Below, in pieces: positions 16,408-23,437 of a DNA stretch of 37,569 nucleotides. The notes below the pieces were generated by a model. It searched no databases. It was not told the DNA's origin and saw only the letters and a list, made by a program, of their open reading frames with translations. The position numbers and the translations under genes are program-made. This DNA is from a virus: positions 1-37,569 of the IMG/VR virus record IMGVR_UViG_3300027985_000067; one strand, written 5' to 3'. Position 1 is the stretch's first letter. Every line of letters begins with the position of its first letter.

Positions 16408-16818
16408 TCAAGATTTTAAGATACTTCTGTCCCGTCCCCATTGTTCTGTCTCAATACACTTCTGAAGATTTACATAAGAGTCTGCCCATTTAACTCTGGC
16501 ACACAATTGTATATTAGATAGTGCGGTCGTATAGTCCTCATAAGTTTGACCTGTCTGTTTAGTCAGTTCATAACAATAGTATGCAATGTCGTCACCAAAA
16601 AGATATTTAATTGCTTCGTATGATTCACAAGTATCCTCAATAACATCATGTAAATAACACACAGCAACACCAACAGAGTCGTAACCAAACTTCTTAGTAT
16701 ACGTATGTGCTACTTGGACAAGATGATTTTGATAGTAATCTCCATCACCATACTTCTGTCCAGCATGAGCTTTATTAGCAAATCCTGCTGCTTTCATTAC
16801 AAGGGTATCTGCGTTCAT
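16408..16818 (-). CDS. HD-domain phosphohydrolase, (p)ppGpp hydrolase (SpoT/MESH1)-like
   Basis: This 136-residue protein has the pattern of the hydrolase domain of SpoT and MESH1: AHAGQKY at residues 17-23, metal ligand His32, the HD pair His57-Asp58 in YLHDVIEDT with Glu61-Asp62, and Asp113 in VKWADSYVNL. Those enzymes remove the 3' pyrophosphate from the starvation alarmone ppGpp. No synthetase or regulatory domain is attached. In the phage it may prevent a stringent response during infection; a role on another nucleotide cannot be excluded. It starts at ATG 16818 behind GGAGG and overlaps the upstream gene. Confidence 0.68.
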   Translation of the reverse strand: MNADTLVMKAAGFANKAHAGQKYGDGDYYQNHLVQVAHTYTKKFGYDSVGVAVCYLHDVIEDTCESYEAIKYLFGDDIAYYCYELTKQTGQTYEDYTTALSNIQLCARVKWADSYVNLQKCIETEQWGRDRSILKS

Positions 16819-17012
16819 TTATTTCCAACCTCCTGCTTCAAGATACGTTTCGCAAAATTGATTCTCCGCTGTCTTCCAATCTCTTGTATAACTTGACGAA
16901 GATACTCCACAGGACTCACATCACCATAAGTCTCAATGTCTAAGTATTCTACAAGTTCATTTAGTAGTCGTGTGTCATGTTCTAAGTCTTTAAGTGAGAC
17001 AGATTTGTTCAT
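16815..17012 (-). CDS. Hypothetical small protein, 65 residues
   Basis: ATG 17012 is preceded by GGAGG. The protein is helical and charged throughout, with an acidic N-terminal half and a basic C-terminal half (GRQRRINFAKRILKQ). No motif is recognised. Its stop overlaps the start of the HD hydrolase gene, suggesting coupled translation and perhaps a related role. Confidence 0.6.
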   Translation of the reverse strand: MNKSVSLKDLEHDTRLLNELVEYLDIETYGDVSPVEYLRQVIQEIGRQRRINFAKRILKQEVGNK

Positions 17013-17031
17013 AGTTTGTCCTCCATCTTGT

Positions 17032-17229
17032 TCACAACTTCCAAACAGAAGTATCTAATGAGGTGATCCGTTGATACGTAGAATCCATTTCAACCTCCGC
17101 AAGCAGCCCCGAGTCGTACATAACCAAGAAATGATAAAAACCTCTTTCACCGTGTTTCCTACCAAATGAGGTTGAAGGTTTCCACCGTTCACCTGTAGCT
17201 CGATTTACAGCATAGAATTTCTTAGACAT
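17032..17229 (-). CDS. Hypothetical small protein, 65 residues
   Basis: The start is set at ATG 17229 because AAGGAGGA lies 4-5 nt upstream; a longer reading from 17244 would put this ribosome site inside the coding part. The protein is basic in its first half (RATGERWKPSTSFGRKHG) and acidic later. No family is recognised. A 38-residue gene ends just upstream. Confidence 0.6.
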   Translation of the reverse strand: MSKKFYAVNRATGERWKPSTSFGRKHGERGFYHFLVMYDSGLLAEVEMDSTYQRITSLDTSVWKL

Positions 17230-17240
17230 ATACTCCTCCT

Positions 17241-17357
17241 TCAAACAGTCCTGCCAGAATTATTAACCACAGCACACCAGTCACCAACATATGTGTCAAA
17301 ATAGATCATAACTTGTTTACCACCTTGCCATACCCAATACACACGATTCTTATCCAT
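17241..17357 (-). CDS. Hypothetical very small protein, 38 residues
   Basis: The frame from ATG 17357 to TGA at 17241-17243 has a good ribosome site (GGAGGC) upstream, and its end abuts the ribosome site of the next gene, as expected inside an operon. The product begins MDKNRVYWVWQGGK and is rich in aromatic and hydrophobic residues but has no clear membrane helix. It is the first gene after the 239-nt non-coding gap. Function unknown. Confidence 0.5.
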   Translation of the reverse strand: MDKNRVYWVWQGGKQVMIYFDTYVGDWCAVVNNSGRTV

Positions 17358-17596
17358 ACTTGCCTCCAAATCATTTATTACGATAGGTGTAGTGTGACAC
17401 ATGAAGAAGGCTGTTGCAAGTGGTGTTGGTGAGAAATTTTGATAGGTATGTCTTGGTAGGATGGGAGGAATATAAATACGTATGTATTTCCTCCCCTTTG
17501 GCTAGAATTTTCTACTTTTTATTTCAAGGGAACCCCTTATAACTTGTTGTTTTTTATTGAGAATTTTTGTAAATTGCGCAACCTGTTTGCACACAA
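17358..17596. other. AT-rich non-coding gap with inverted repeats
   Basis: No gene with a start and ribosome site is visible in these 239 nt. GGGAGG and CCTCCC (about 17464-17493) enclose an AT-rich hairpin with AAATAC/GTATTT pairing inside. AAGGG/CCCTT near 17526-17538 forms a second small hairpin. GATAGGT occurs twice (near 17392 and 17441). There is no convincing T run after the large hairpin on either strand and no good sigma70 promoter. It could be a regulatory leader, a transcript-processing site or an origin-like element. Confidence 0.4.
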
Positions 17597-18832
17597 CTAG
17601 ATGTCACCATCTAGCCACTTTTCAAATAATCTACGCATCCTGATAGGAATTATACACAGATAAATCTTATCGCCATTCCTGATAGCACTTCTCCAGACAA
17701 ATTGAACCAGTTCGGATAGTGCGAAATCATCAGGGTTAACAGGGAACCCATAGTCAGTCAGATATGCACTAACTGGGACTATAGGGTGTCTATTAAAAGC
17801 ATGGATAATAACAGTCTTATCTACATATTTGTTTGTTGCTTTTGTTCCAGCGTATAGATAGCAATCCTGTGCAGAGTAACTCTTGATCTTAATCTTAGGT
17901 TTACCCTTATCAGGTAAGACTAAGTGTTTAGGTAGTGTGTATATCACTTGATCTTTCTGGAATTTACGACAGACAGAATAGATTGCACTCTCTACTTTCT
18001 TGAGATCGGCACTGTTTGCAGACTCCTTATACCATTTAGATGTCAGCCTGCTTGTACTCACATTGCCAACTTTTCTTGTGCTTGGTGTATCTATAAACTC
18101 AATTTTATTACTAGCTTCATATTTGACTTGTGCCTCTGTTTTCAGTAGAGGTATTTCAGTGAAGTCTTTTATCGAGACACCTCGCATCTCCATAAATTTG
18201 TTCATAATACTACCCTTGAACATATAAGTCATAACAATGTTTCTCTGAGCAGCTTCTAACAATGCTATAGGAAGATGTACTACAATCATACCCCTGCTAC
18301 GTTTAGCACAATGCAACATCTGTAGGTCACACATCCGTTTCAACTTACCGTATGTGCTTTTATCCTCAAAACTATCTTCATCCCAAGTCCATTCAATACG
18401 CCCAAGCTGATCTTCTCTCACAACAATGTGACCACTCTTTTCAAGAGTTACAATATCCTCTTTCTTGTAGTCATTACCTTGATACTGGTCTATGAAATCA
18501 ATTTCCTCATCAATCACTAACACATACTGTTCTCGATTAATTAAGCGCAAATGCTCCCTCGTCAAGGACGTAAACAGACTGTGTGTAAAAGAGATATTGC
18601 TACCATCTTCCAGTAAGTCTAGTAAGTGGTCTGCTTTTGTCTTGTGGTTGATGGTGCTCGGACTTACAAATTCCAGCTCCTCACATTCAACAGGAATCCT
18701 TTCCTCTACCTCACTAAGCAGTGGTGACACATACAAATATTTATTCTGTGGATTATCTCTCATCCACTTAATAATTCCTGTGGTCTTCCCTGACCCCATT
18801 ATTGAATCCAACACTTCAATTGTTGCTGTCAC
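17597..18832 (-). CDS. P-loop ATPase, helicase superfamily 2-like
   Basis: This 411-residue protein has a Walker A motif (SIMGSGKTTG, about residues 10-19), a Walker B/DExx motif (VLVIDEEIDF, about 104-113), and a late motif QFVWRSAIRNGDKIYL resembling helicase motif VI, where arginines contact ATP. It likely unwinds or translocates on nucleic acid. Middle segments are poorly conserved, so the substrate cannot be stated. It overlaps the stop of the preceding small gene. It ends at the AT-rich gap, so it may close a transcription unit. A packaging or recombination ATPase is an alternative, though no nuclease domain is present. Confidence 0.65.
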   Translation of the reverse strand: MTATIEVLDSIMGSGKTTGIIKWMRDNPQNKYLYVSPLLSEVEERIPVECEELEFVSPSTINHKTKADHLLDLLEDGSNISFTHSLFTSLTREHLRLINREQYVLVIDEEIDFIDQYQGNDYKKEDIVTLEKSGHIVVREDQLGRIEWTWDEDSFEDKSTYGKLKRMCDLQMLHCAKRSRGMIVVHLPIALLEAAQRNIVMTYMFKGSIMNKFMEMRGVSIKDFTEIPLLKTEAQVKYEASNKIEFIDTPSTRKVGNVSTSRLTSKWYKESANSADLKKVESAIYSVCRKFQKDQVIYTLPKHLVLPDKGKPKIKIKSYSAQDCYLYAGTKATNKYVDKTVIIHAFNRHPIVPVSAYLTDYGFPVNPDDFALSELVQFVWRSAIRNGDKIYLCIIPIRMRRLFEKWLDGDI

Positions 18833-18968
18833 ACTTTATCTCCTCAAACTCTTCCCGACTTACAGGCTGAACACCATGAAACATACAATATCGCAAATAC
18901 AATTCATATGTTGGTGTTGGACTCAAGCTGGTGAATTCTTTGATCAAGCCTTTCTGTTCAGGTGTCAT
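18816..18968 (-). CDS. Hypothetical small protein, 50 residues
   Basis: The preferred start is ATG 18968, with TTGAGGA about 11 nt upstream; a TTG at 19010 would lengthen it by 14 residues but has no ribosome site and lies within the upstream small gene. The protein (MTPEQKGLIKEFTSLSP...) is helical and ends acidic. Its stop overlaps the start of the helicase-like gene. Function unknown. Confidence 0.5.
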   Translation of the reverse strand: MTPEQKGLIKEFTSLSPTPTYELYLRYCMFHGVQPVSREEFEEIKCDSNN

Positions 18969-18982
18969 GTTTACATATGTCC

Positions 18983-19126
18983 TCAACAGTAAGTCAACAT
19001 TACACGCCAATCATCCGGCTTGTACTTCTCTTGTCTAAGAATATCACAGACCGTGTTGTGGCCAAGAATCTCTGTAATCTCTAGGATACGAAGTGTGCCT
19101 TGTTCTTTGAAATAGATTTTAGTCAT
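18983..19126 (-). CDS. Hypothetical small protein, 47 residues
   Basis: The frame from ATG 19126 to TGA 18983-18985 fills the space between two other small genes without overlap, as expected for an operon. The product begins MTKIYFKEQGTLRILEIT and reads like an alpha/beta mini-domain; the segment ITEILGHNTVCDILRQ may be a helix. The ribosome site is weak (GTGAG), so translation may be coupled to the gene ending at 19128. No family recognised. Confidence 0.45.
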   Translation of the reverse strand: MTKIYFKEQGTLRILEITEILGHNTVCDILRQEKYKPDDWRVMLTYC

Positions 19127-19127
19127 A

Positions 19128-19337
19128 TCAACTCACATTCATGTCTAAGTCAATACATTCTACAATATACGAAGGGTTGCGTTTACCGAGTTCATGCACA
19201 TTGTAGAGGTTTACATATACAGACAAACTCATCAGGTCGTATCCGTCTTCGTCAATCTTATTTTGTACCAATTCAATAGCTTTAGCAGTATGGTCACGGG
19301 CTTTGTCCAAATCTTCTTGCCAAGGTTGTTTGGTCAT
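19128..19337 (-). CDS. Hypothetical small protein, 69 residues
   Basis: Two in-frame ATGs exist (19343 and 19337). GGAG lies 2 nt before the first and 8 nt before the second, so the second is preferred. The protein is acidic and helical (WQEDLDKARDHTAKAIELVQ) with no recognised motif. Its ribosome site lies in the 3' end of the coiled-coil gene upstream. Confidence 0.55.
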   Translation of the reverse strand: MTKQPWQEDLDKARDHTAKAIELVQNKIDEDGYDLMSLSVYVNLYNVHELGKRNPSYIVECIDLDMNVS

Positions 19338-19339
19338 AG

Positions 19340-19618
19340 TCATTTCTCCAATTCATTCAGTTTATATTCAAGTTGATCACGTTCTTCAACAAGACCTCTG
19401 ACCTGATCTTCCAACTCTTCAACGTGACATCCCAGATCATAAAGTTCCTCTTCGAGCATAATAATCTTGTCACGAGTCTGTTCATCGATTTGTTCTGACA
19501 AGAATTCTATCTCAGATTCCATCCCAGAGCAATACTGTTCAAACATTTCCTTGGCTACATCATCTGTGCAGATATAGCGGAAATAATCTTCTGGTGAAGT
19601 TGTTGCTACGTGTTTCAT
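19340..19618 (-). CDS. Acidic coiled-coil protein, 92 residues
   Basis: From about residue 33 to the end the sequence is heptad-rich and strongly charged (EEELYDLGCHVEELEDQV), predicting a long coiled coil, probably a dimer. The first 30 residues contain two cysteines. ATG 19618 is preceded by GGAGG and overlaps the stop of the HslV-like gene. Function unknown; it could be an adaptor or inhibitor of a host or phage protein. Confidence 0.55.
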   Translation of the reverse strand: MKHVATTSPEDYFRYICTDDVAKEMFEQYCSGMESEIEFLSEQIDEQTRDKIIMLEEELYDLGCHVEELEDQVRGLVEERDQLEYKLNELEK

Positions 19619-20148
19619 TGATTTCCTCCAAAAGTGTATTTATCAAATTCTGAGCTAGTACCTTTATCGCATAGTGCTACAGCATCGAACACTTTATCAG
19701 GGCTTACTCCAGCCATCAGAGCACCATAGGCATAATCTCCACCACTACCTGCCGTCAAGAATCCTTGTGACTTAATGTAAGTGGTGTATTCCCAACAGGT
19801 CTTACTCCACCAAGTCTTTTTGGCAGGTGTGTATTCTGTCACACGAAGTCCGTGTCCTTGCTCAGCGATGACAAAAATAACAGCTTGGCCAACTTCTTTC
19901 GGGTCAGGAACTCTGTCTGGGTATGTACATTCAAATTGTGAGATGAGGTTAGAATCACCGGCCCCGACAATCACAAAAGGTTTGCCACAGTCGAACTCTC
20001 CGTGCTTAATCTTTGAAGTTTTGTCAGATAAACCCTCCCATTGCTGGTTCTTATTATCTGTGAGAAACGTCTTGTTCCATTGTGTCCATGTACTGCGTTT
20101 ATCAGCGTACACAACCTTGTTTGCAAAATCAATTACAATTGTTGTCAT
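19615..20148 (-). CDS. Proteasome-like Ntn hydrolase, HslV-related
   Basis: This 177-residue protein looks like a member of the HslV/proteasome beta group of N-terminal nucleophile hydrolases. Met1 is followed by Thr-Thr, so removal of Met would expose a nucleophilic Thr2 as in HslV. VVYADKRST (12-20) matches the strand with the conserved Asp, GAGD lies at 62-65, and AGSGGDYA at 133-140 matches the HslV GSGG signature. The end (DKVFDAVALCDKGTSSEFD) also fits. No HslU-type ATPase is encoded nearby. It could form a small protease ring or act on peptides; a non-proteolytic Ntn enzyme is possible. Confidence 0.7.
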   Translation of the reverse strand: MTTIVIDFANKVVYADKRSTWTQWNKTFLTDNKNQQWEGLSDKTSKIKHGEFDCGKPFVIVGAGDSNLISQFECTYPDRVPDPKEVGQAVIFVIAEQGHGLRVTEYTPAKKTWWSKTCWEYTTYIKSQGFLTAGSGGDYAYGALMAGVSPDKVFDAVALCDKGTSSEFDKYTFGGNQ

Positions 20149-20483
20149 TCATCATCCCTCCGTTCATAGGTGTCAGCAGCAGTTAGCTTCCAGATATTAT
20201 GCAGGTGTAGTTCAAGCCACTTTATGTCGCTAACACCGCTGATTGTAATATCCATGAATTCATCTTGCTTACGTCCATTGTAGTTAAACTGTGTTGTGGC
20301 TGAATATCTCTCAGGACAGTTGTGTTCAGGCACAGCTTCGTATTTGTATATGTTGATGAAGTATAGCTTGTCACCGAAAGCACTCCTGACACACTTCTGG
20401 AATGCTTTTGAGGCATATTCTGGACAGAATGGTGACTTAGGAAATTCCTTGTAGCCATGTTCTGTCAGGATTTGTTCATTCAT
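20145..20483 (-). CDS. Hypothetical protein, 112 residues
   Basis: ATG 20483 is preceded by AGGAGA. The protein is mixed alpha/beta with a segment FGDKLYFINIYKYEAVPEHN and a long C-terminal helix region around HNIWKLTAADTYERRDDE. It has no catalytic pattern that I can name. It overlaps its downstream neighbour (HslV-like) by 4 nt, so the two may be co-translated and possibly work together. Confidence 0.6.
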   Translation of the reverse strand: MNEQILTEHGYKEFPKSPFCPEYASKAFQKCVRSAFGDKLYFINIYKYEAVPEHNCPERYSATTQFNYNGRKQDEFMDITISGVSDIKWLELHLHNIWKLTAADTYERRDDE

Positions 20484-20673
20484 AATTGTCTCCTAAATCA
20501 ACATCATCTTCTGGTTCCCATGCCCCACACAAACATTCTGAATAACAATGTGTGTAACACAGGCAAGTGTTTGCTTCAGATTCCATCTTGGTCATAAGAT
20601 GTTTGACAGTGTGTTCGTCAAAGTGATCTTCGAGGATTGATTCAATTTCCCATAGTTCTAGTGATGACCTCAT
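20476..20673 (-). CDS. Small cysteine-rich protein, 65 residues
   Basis: ATG 20673 has AAGGAG upstream. After an acidic helical start, a cluster of five cysteines and one histidine lies within residues about 37-50 (CLCYTHCYSECLCG), then an acidic tail. The cluster may bind zinc, but spacing does not match a zinc finger class I know. Phage proteins of this kind often bind host transcription or nuclease targets, which is speculation here. Confidence 0.55.
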   Translation of the reverse strand: MRSSLELWEIESILEDHFDEHTVKHLMTKMESEANTCLCYTHCYSECLCGAWEPEDDVDLGDNYE

Positions 20674-20688
20674 TTTGGGTTACTCCTT

Positions 20689-21270
20689 TCATAAGTAACG
20701 CGTACGAAGTGCTTGTGCCACACGCTCATCTTCTACGTAGTCCGAGTCAGCCAATTGACAAGCTAATTCATGTTTACGTTTCTTCCATGCCAAGTGTGCT
20801 TCGGGAGGGCAGTCGAAGCTACCTAGATATTCTGTCTTCGATGTGAATGGGTTGTTGCACCTTGATGTAAAATATGTGCCAGATTTAGTGACACCGAGAG
20901 GGAATTCTCCTCTAGACTTAGCACTGTCGCATAAGAAAGTATTGACCTTTGGATGCAGGAAAGCACACTTGTCAGGTGCGTATTCCTTACCATCACCAAG
21001 TAAATCTTTGTCAAGATGTTTGTTCACCCAATCCTCCCCCTCCATCCACGATCTGAAATTCGAGAAAAGCAACCAATCCTCACAAACATATGCTCCTTTG
21101 TAAGAGGGGAACTCTAAAAGGCGAGGTGTCCCATAACACCTAGTCAACATTTGATTCCATTTACTGTAAAAAGGGCATATCCAAATCTGTTTCTTTTTAC
21201 TGCCTGTCTTTTCATATTTACTGATAGGGTAGTCCGCATCGTTTGTTGCTACCCCAAACTTCTTCCGCAT
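20689..21270 (-). CDS. HNH-superfamily homing-type endonuclease with AP2-like C-terminal domain
   Basis: This 193-residue protein belongs to the group of free-standing phage endonucleases with FYSKWNQMLTRCYG (about 34-47), a conserved core W..F.NF..WM, and KHLDKDLLGDGKEYAPDKCAFL. These proteins cut DNA and spread their own gene. The C-terminal part (GVTKSGTYFTSRCN to EAHLAWKKRKHELA) is an AP2-like DNA-binding fold. It sits between the deaminase gene and the small cysteine-rich gene without disrupting either. AGAGG lies upstream of the ATG. The active site is inferred from family resemblance. Confidence 0.72.
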   Translation of the reverse strand: MRKKFGVATNDADYPISKYEKTGSKKKQIWICPFYSKWNQMLTRCYGTPRLLEFPSYKGAYVCEDWLLFSNFRSWMEGEDWVNKHLDKDLLGDGKEYAPDKCAFLHPKVNTFLCDSAKSRGEFPLGVTKSGTYFTSRCNNPFTSKTEYLGSFDCPPEAHLAWKKRKHELACQLADSDYVEDERVAQALRTRYL

Positions 21271-21271
21271 A

Positions 21272-21685
21272 TCAATACCTCTCTATACTCTCTTTAGCTA
21301 CACCTTCGTCTGTCGTATACACTATACTCGTTATACCAACATCTTTCAACCCTTTCATGCAAATAGGACACGGCCTCGCCATACGAACATCACCGCCAAG
21401 CCCTCTACGAAACACATATGCAACACACCCTGTCAGATCAATCCCTTTAGACTTCGCCTCTACAATAGCAGCTATTTCCGCATGGAGGAAGATTGCATCA
21501 GGCTTTCCTACAAGAGATGCGTAATGGCTCTGTAGAGGATGTGTTTTGGCTAGAGTGTTGTAGCCAGATGATACTAGCTTACGTCCTTTAGTCAAGACAC
21601 ATCCAATCTTGAATTTGTAATGAACAGCTTGTTGAGACATCTGTTCAGCTTTGTGCAGGAAGCGTTTGTCACGCCTGGTTAGCAT
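21272..21685 (-). CDS. Cytidine/deoxycytidylate deaminase family protein
   Basis: This 137-residue protein has the zinc deaminase signature: HAE with His68 and catalytic Glu70, and PCPIC with Cys106 and Cys109. A short FKIGCVLTKGRKLVSSGYN strand pair precedes it, as usual. The likely reaction is dCMP to dUMP, feeding dTTP synthesis, fitting the nearby ribonucleotide reductase and dUTPase; a base or nucleic acid substrate cannot be excluded. The site GAGG upstream of ATG 21685 could pair with CCTCC next to the start, so translation may be restrained by a small hairpin. Confidence 0.75.
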   Translation of the reverse strand: MLTRRDKRFLHKAEQMSQQAVHYKFKIGCVLTKGRKLVSSGYNTLAKTHPLQSHYASLVGKPDAIFLHAEIAAIVEAKSKGIDLTGCVAYVFRRGLGGDVRMARPCPICMKGLKDVGITSIVYTTDEGVAKESIERY

Positions 21686-21690
21686 GGAGG

Positions 21691-21939
21691 TTAAGCCTCA
21701 ATATCTATATTCAATTCATTAGCAATACGTTCACGCAGATTCTGTTCTCGTTCACGGATAGTGTTGTCGAGAATGTTACAGATCATCTCCAGCTCCATTT
21801 TGGTCAACACCAACCGAGATGTGCCGTTGTTAGCAATAAACACATCACCACAACTGTGCTTGAGATTGCCTACCAGAGTCACTCGGTCTTTTGCTTCTTT
21901 CCAGTTTTTGACAAGACGTTCAGCTTCATATAGCTTCAT
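21691..21939 (-). CDS. Hypothetical protein, 82 residues
   Basis: The start ATG 21939 has GGGAGGA upstream and is the first gene after the promoter at 21968-21996. The product is helical with basic and acidic stretches (ERLVKNWKEAKDRV at the start and a long helix NILDNTIREREQNLRERIAN near the end), with a central beta-like segment containing Cys30. No family recognised. It probably forms an operon with the deaminase and HNH genes downstream. Confidence 0.6.
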   Translation of the reverse strand: MKLYEAERLVKNWKEAKDRVTLVGNLKHSCGDVFIANNGTSRLVLTKMELEMICNILDNTIREREQNLRERIANELNIDIEA

Positions 21940-21967
21940 AGTTGTTCCTCCCGATTGATTTAGACAA

Positions 21968-21996
21968 AGTGTAGTTGATCATAACAGTCTCGTCAA
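21968..21996 (-). promoter_or_regulatory. Sigma70-like promoter
   Basis: On the reverse strand TTGACG (-35) is separated by exactly 17 nt from TACACT (-10). It lies in the 114-nt gap between the glutaredoxin terminator and the 82-residue gene, in the right direction to drive the deaminase-endonuclease-HslV-like series. The -35 matches 5 of 6 consensus bases, the -10 matches 4 of 6. Confidence 0.6.
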
Positions 21997-22010
21997 CATT
22001 TATTTCAGAC

Positions 22011-22047
22011 AAAATAAAGCCCGTACATCACGGGGGACATACGGGCT
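22011..22047 (-). terminator. Intrinsic terminator after the glutaredoxin gene
   Basis: Read leftward, AGCCCGTA (22047-22040) pairs with TACGGGCT (22025-22018), a perfect 8-bp GC-rich stem, followed by TTATTTT on the reverse strand. It closes the nrd-glutaredoxin unit just before the promoter at 21968-21996. Confidence 0.82.
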
Positions 22048-22053
22048 AGACGT

Positions 22054-22287
22054 TTAGACAAGAATTTCCATCAAGTGATCCTGCAACTCATTGAAGCCGC
22101 CTATGTATTTGTCATCAATGTAGATGATAGGTACTGTTCGGAATCCCTGTTCCTTGAATTGTTTGAGCCGATCTTCGTCCAGAGATAGATCGATATAAGT
22201 GTATTCGATGTTGTATTTGGACAAGAGCTGTTTGGCTCGGTCACAGTAGGGGCAAGAGGGTTTGCCGAAGATCATGTATGTGGACAT
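22054..22287 (-). CDS. Glutaredoxin
   Basis: This 77-residue protein has the redox motif CPYC (Cys12, Cys15) near the N terminus, a cis-proline TVPIIYID segment and a GGFNEL segment typical of glutaredoxin. It would supply electrons to the adjacent class I ribonucleotide reductase, which matches the order NrdA, NrdB, glutaredoxin in one direction. Ribosome site AGGAGA precedes ATG 22287. The size is close to T4 NrdC and small bacterial NrdH-like proteins. Confidence 0.9.
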   Translation of the reverse strand: MSTYMIFGKPSCPYCDRAKQLLSKYNIEYTYIDLSLDEDRLKQFKEQGFRTVPIIYIDDKYIGGFNELQDHLMEILV

Positions 22288-22296
22288 ATGGTCTCC

Positions 22297-23388
22297 TTAA
22301 AAGTCAAATTCGTCATCAACACCATCACTATCAACATTACCAATCAGGTAGCTGATATTCTGGATTTCTTGGTTAGCACCTTGGACAAGGTTACGATCAA
22401 CGTATTTGTCCATGAATGGTAGTGGGTTATTGGTCACAACAGGATAGTACCATTCCAGACCCATATAATCAAAGACAGGTTTGGCAATGTAATACACATA
22501 TTCTTGCAAGAGTGCTTCGTTCAGGCCCAACACCTTACGTCCTTCTGAGAACACATACTCAGCCCACTTCAATTCTTGGTTAACAATCGTATCAAAGATG
22601 GCTTGCAGTTCGTCTTTGATCTGTTCATATTCAACCTTGTAACCTTCCTTGTTAAACATTGCATCAAAGACCTTGCGATCACCTTCTGCATGAACCACCT
22701 CGTCAGCACAGATCAAGCTAACAAGCTTACCAATACCTTGATAACGTCCTGTTTCAGCAAGGGCAAATGTGCAGGCGAATGAAGCCATGAAAGAGATTGC
22801 TTCAAGTCCGTACAATACAGCCATATTCTTCAGAAGTTGCTTACGCACTTCGCCAAGATCCTGTACTTCTCCAGCAGAGTATTTCAGACCCATTTGGTAT
22901 GTTTCGTTAAATACTTTGCCAATAATGCCTGTCCGATACTGTACTTGAATATCACGCTTACCTCGCTCCAGAACAGCGTTAGAATCAACGAAACAGTTAC
23001 GGGCAATATGCCCATACGTCCGATAGTGAATACGCTCAAACCAAGCCTGTGTTGACAACCACTCATCAAGTTCTGTGTTAGAGATGAACGGACTGAATGT
23101 CTCCATGATACCTCGTGAGGCTGTACTATCCAGTAACCACTGTGCCAATAGATTCAACACCATGACATCCTTCTCAGATGTAGGAGCTTCAGCTAAATCA
23201 AGGCGGTCTTGAGACAATGTTACTTCAGTTTCTGTCCAGTATTGTGCTCGTTGTGTAAGGTACATTTCTTCGATCTCTGGATACGTCACATTCACCGTAT
23301 CAGCGAATCCAAGATCATTACCCAAAAACAGCGGGTAACGACCAGAGATATTATTGTTGTTACCTACATTAAAAAGATTCTTACTCAT
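22297..23388 (-). CDS. nrdB: Class I ribonucleotide reductase, beta (small) subunit
   Basis: This 363-residue protein has the class I small-subunit residues: Asp87 (LLDS), Glu118 and His121 (FERIHYRTYGHI), the radical tyrosine Tyr125 in the position of E. coli Tyr122, Glu196 (EAISFMASFACTFALAE) and Glu230/His233 (ADEVVHAEG). It holds the di-metal/tyrosyl radical for reduction of ribonucleoside diphosphates. Start ATG 23388 is preferred over the preceding TTG because of the AGGAGG spacing. A C-terminal DDEFDF tail likely docks NrdA. All key residues are present. Confidence 0.93.
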   Translation of the reverse strand: MSKNLFNVGNNNNISGRYPLFLGNDLGFADTVNVTYPEIEEMYLTQRAQYWTETEVTLSQDRLDLAEAPTSEKDVMVLNLLAQWLLDSTASRGIMETFSPFISNTELDEWLSTQAWFERIHYRTYGHIARNCFVDSNAVLERGKRDIQVQYRTGIIGKVFNETYQMGLKYSAGEVQDLGEVRKQLLKNMAVLYGLEAISFMASFACTFALAETGRYQGIGKLVSLICADEVVHAEGDRKVFDAMFNKEGYKVEYEQIKDELQAIFDTIVNQELKWAEYVFSEGRKVLGLNEALLQEYVYYIAKPVFDYMGLEWYYPVVTNNPLPFMDKYVDRNLVQGANQEIQNISYLIGNVDSDGVDDEFDF

Positions 23389-23398
23389 CAATCCTCCT

Positions 23399-23429
23399 AA
23401 ATAAAGAGGGAACCGGTTAAGACTCCCCT
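23399..23429 (-). terminator. Possible attenuator between nrdA and nrdB
   Basis: Read leftward, AGGGGA pairs with TTCCCT (one wobble) and is followed by CTTTATTT. It lies in the 50-nt gap after nrdA and ends right before the nrdB ribosome site. The stem is short, so termination would be weak. Confidence 0.3.
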
Positions 23430-23437
23430 ATTCTACA

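Noticed and set aside
18492-18992. A 166-codon open frame on the + strand
   Set aside because: It is antisense to the helicase-like gene, which has clear Walker motifs, and lacks a start signal.
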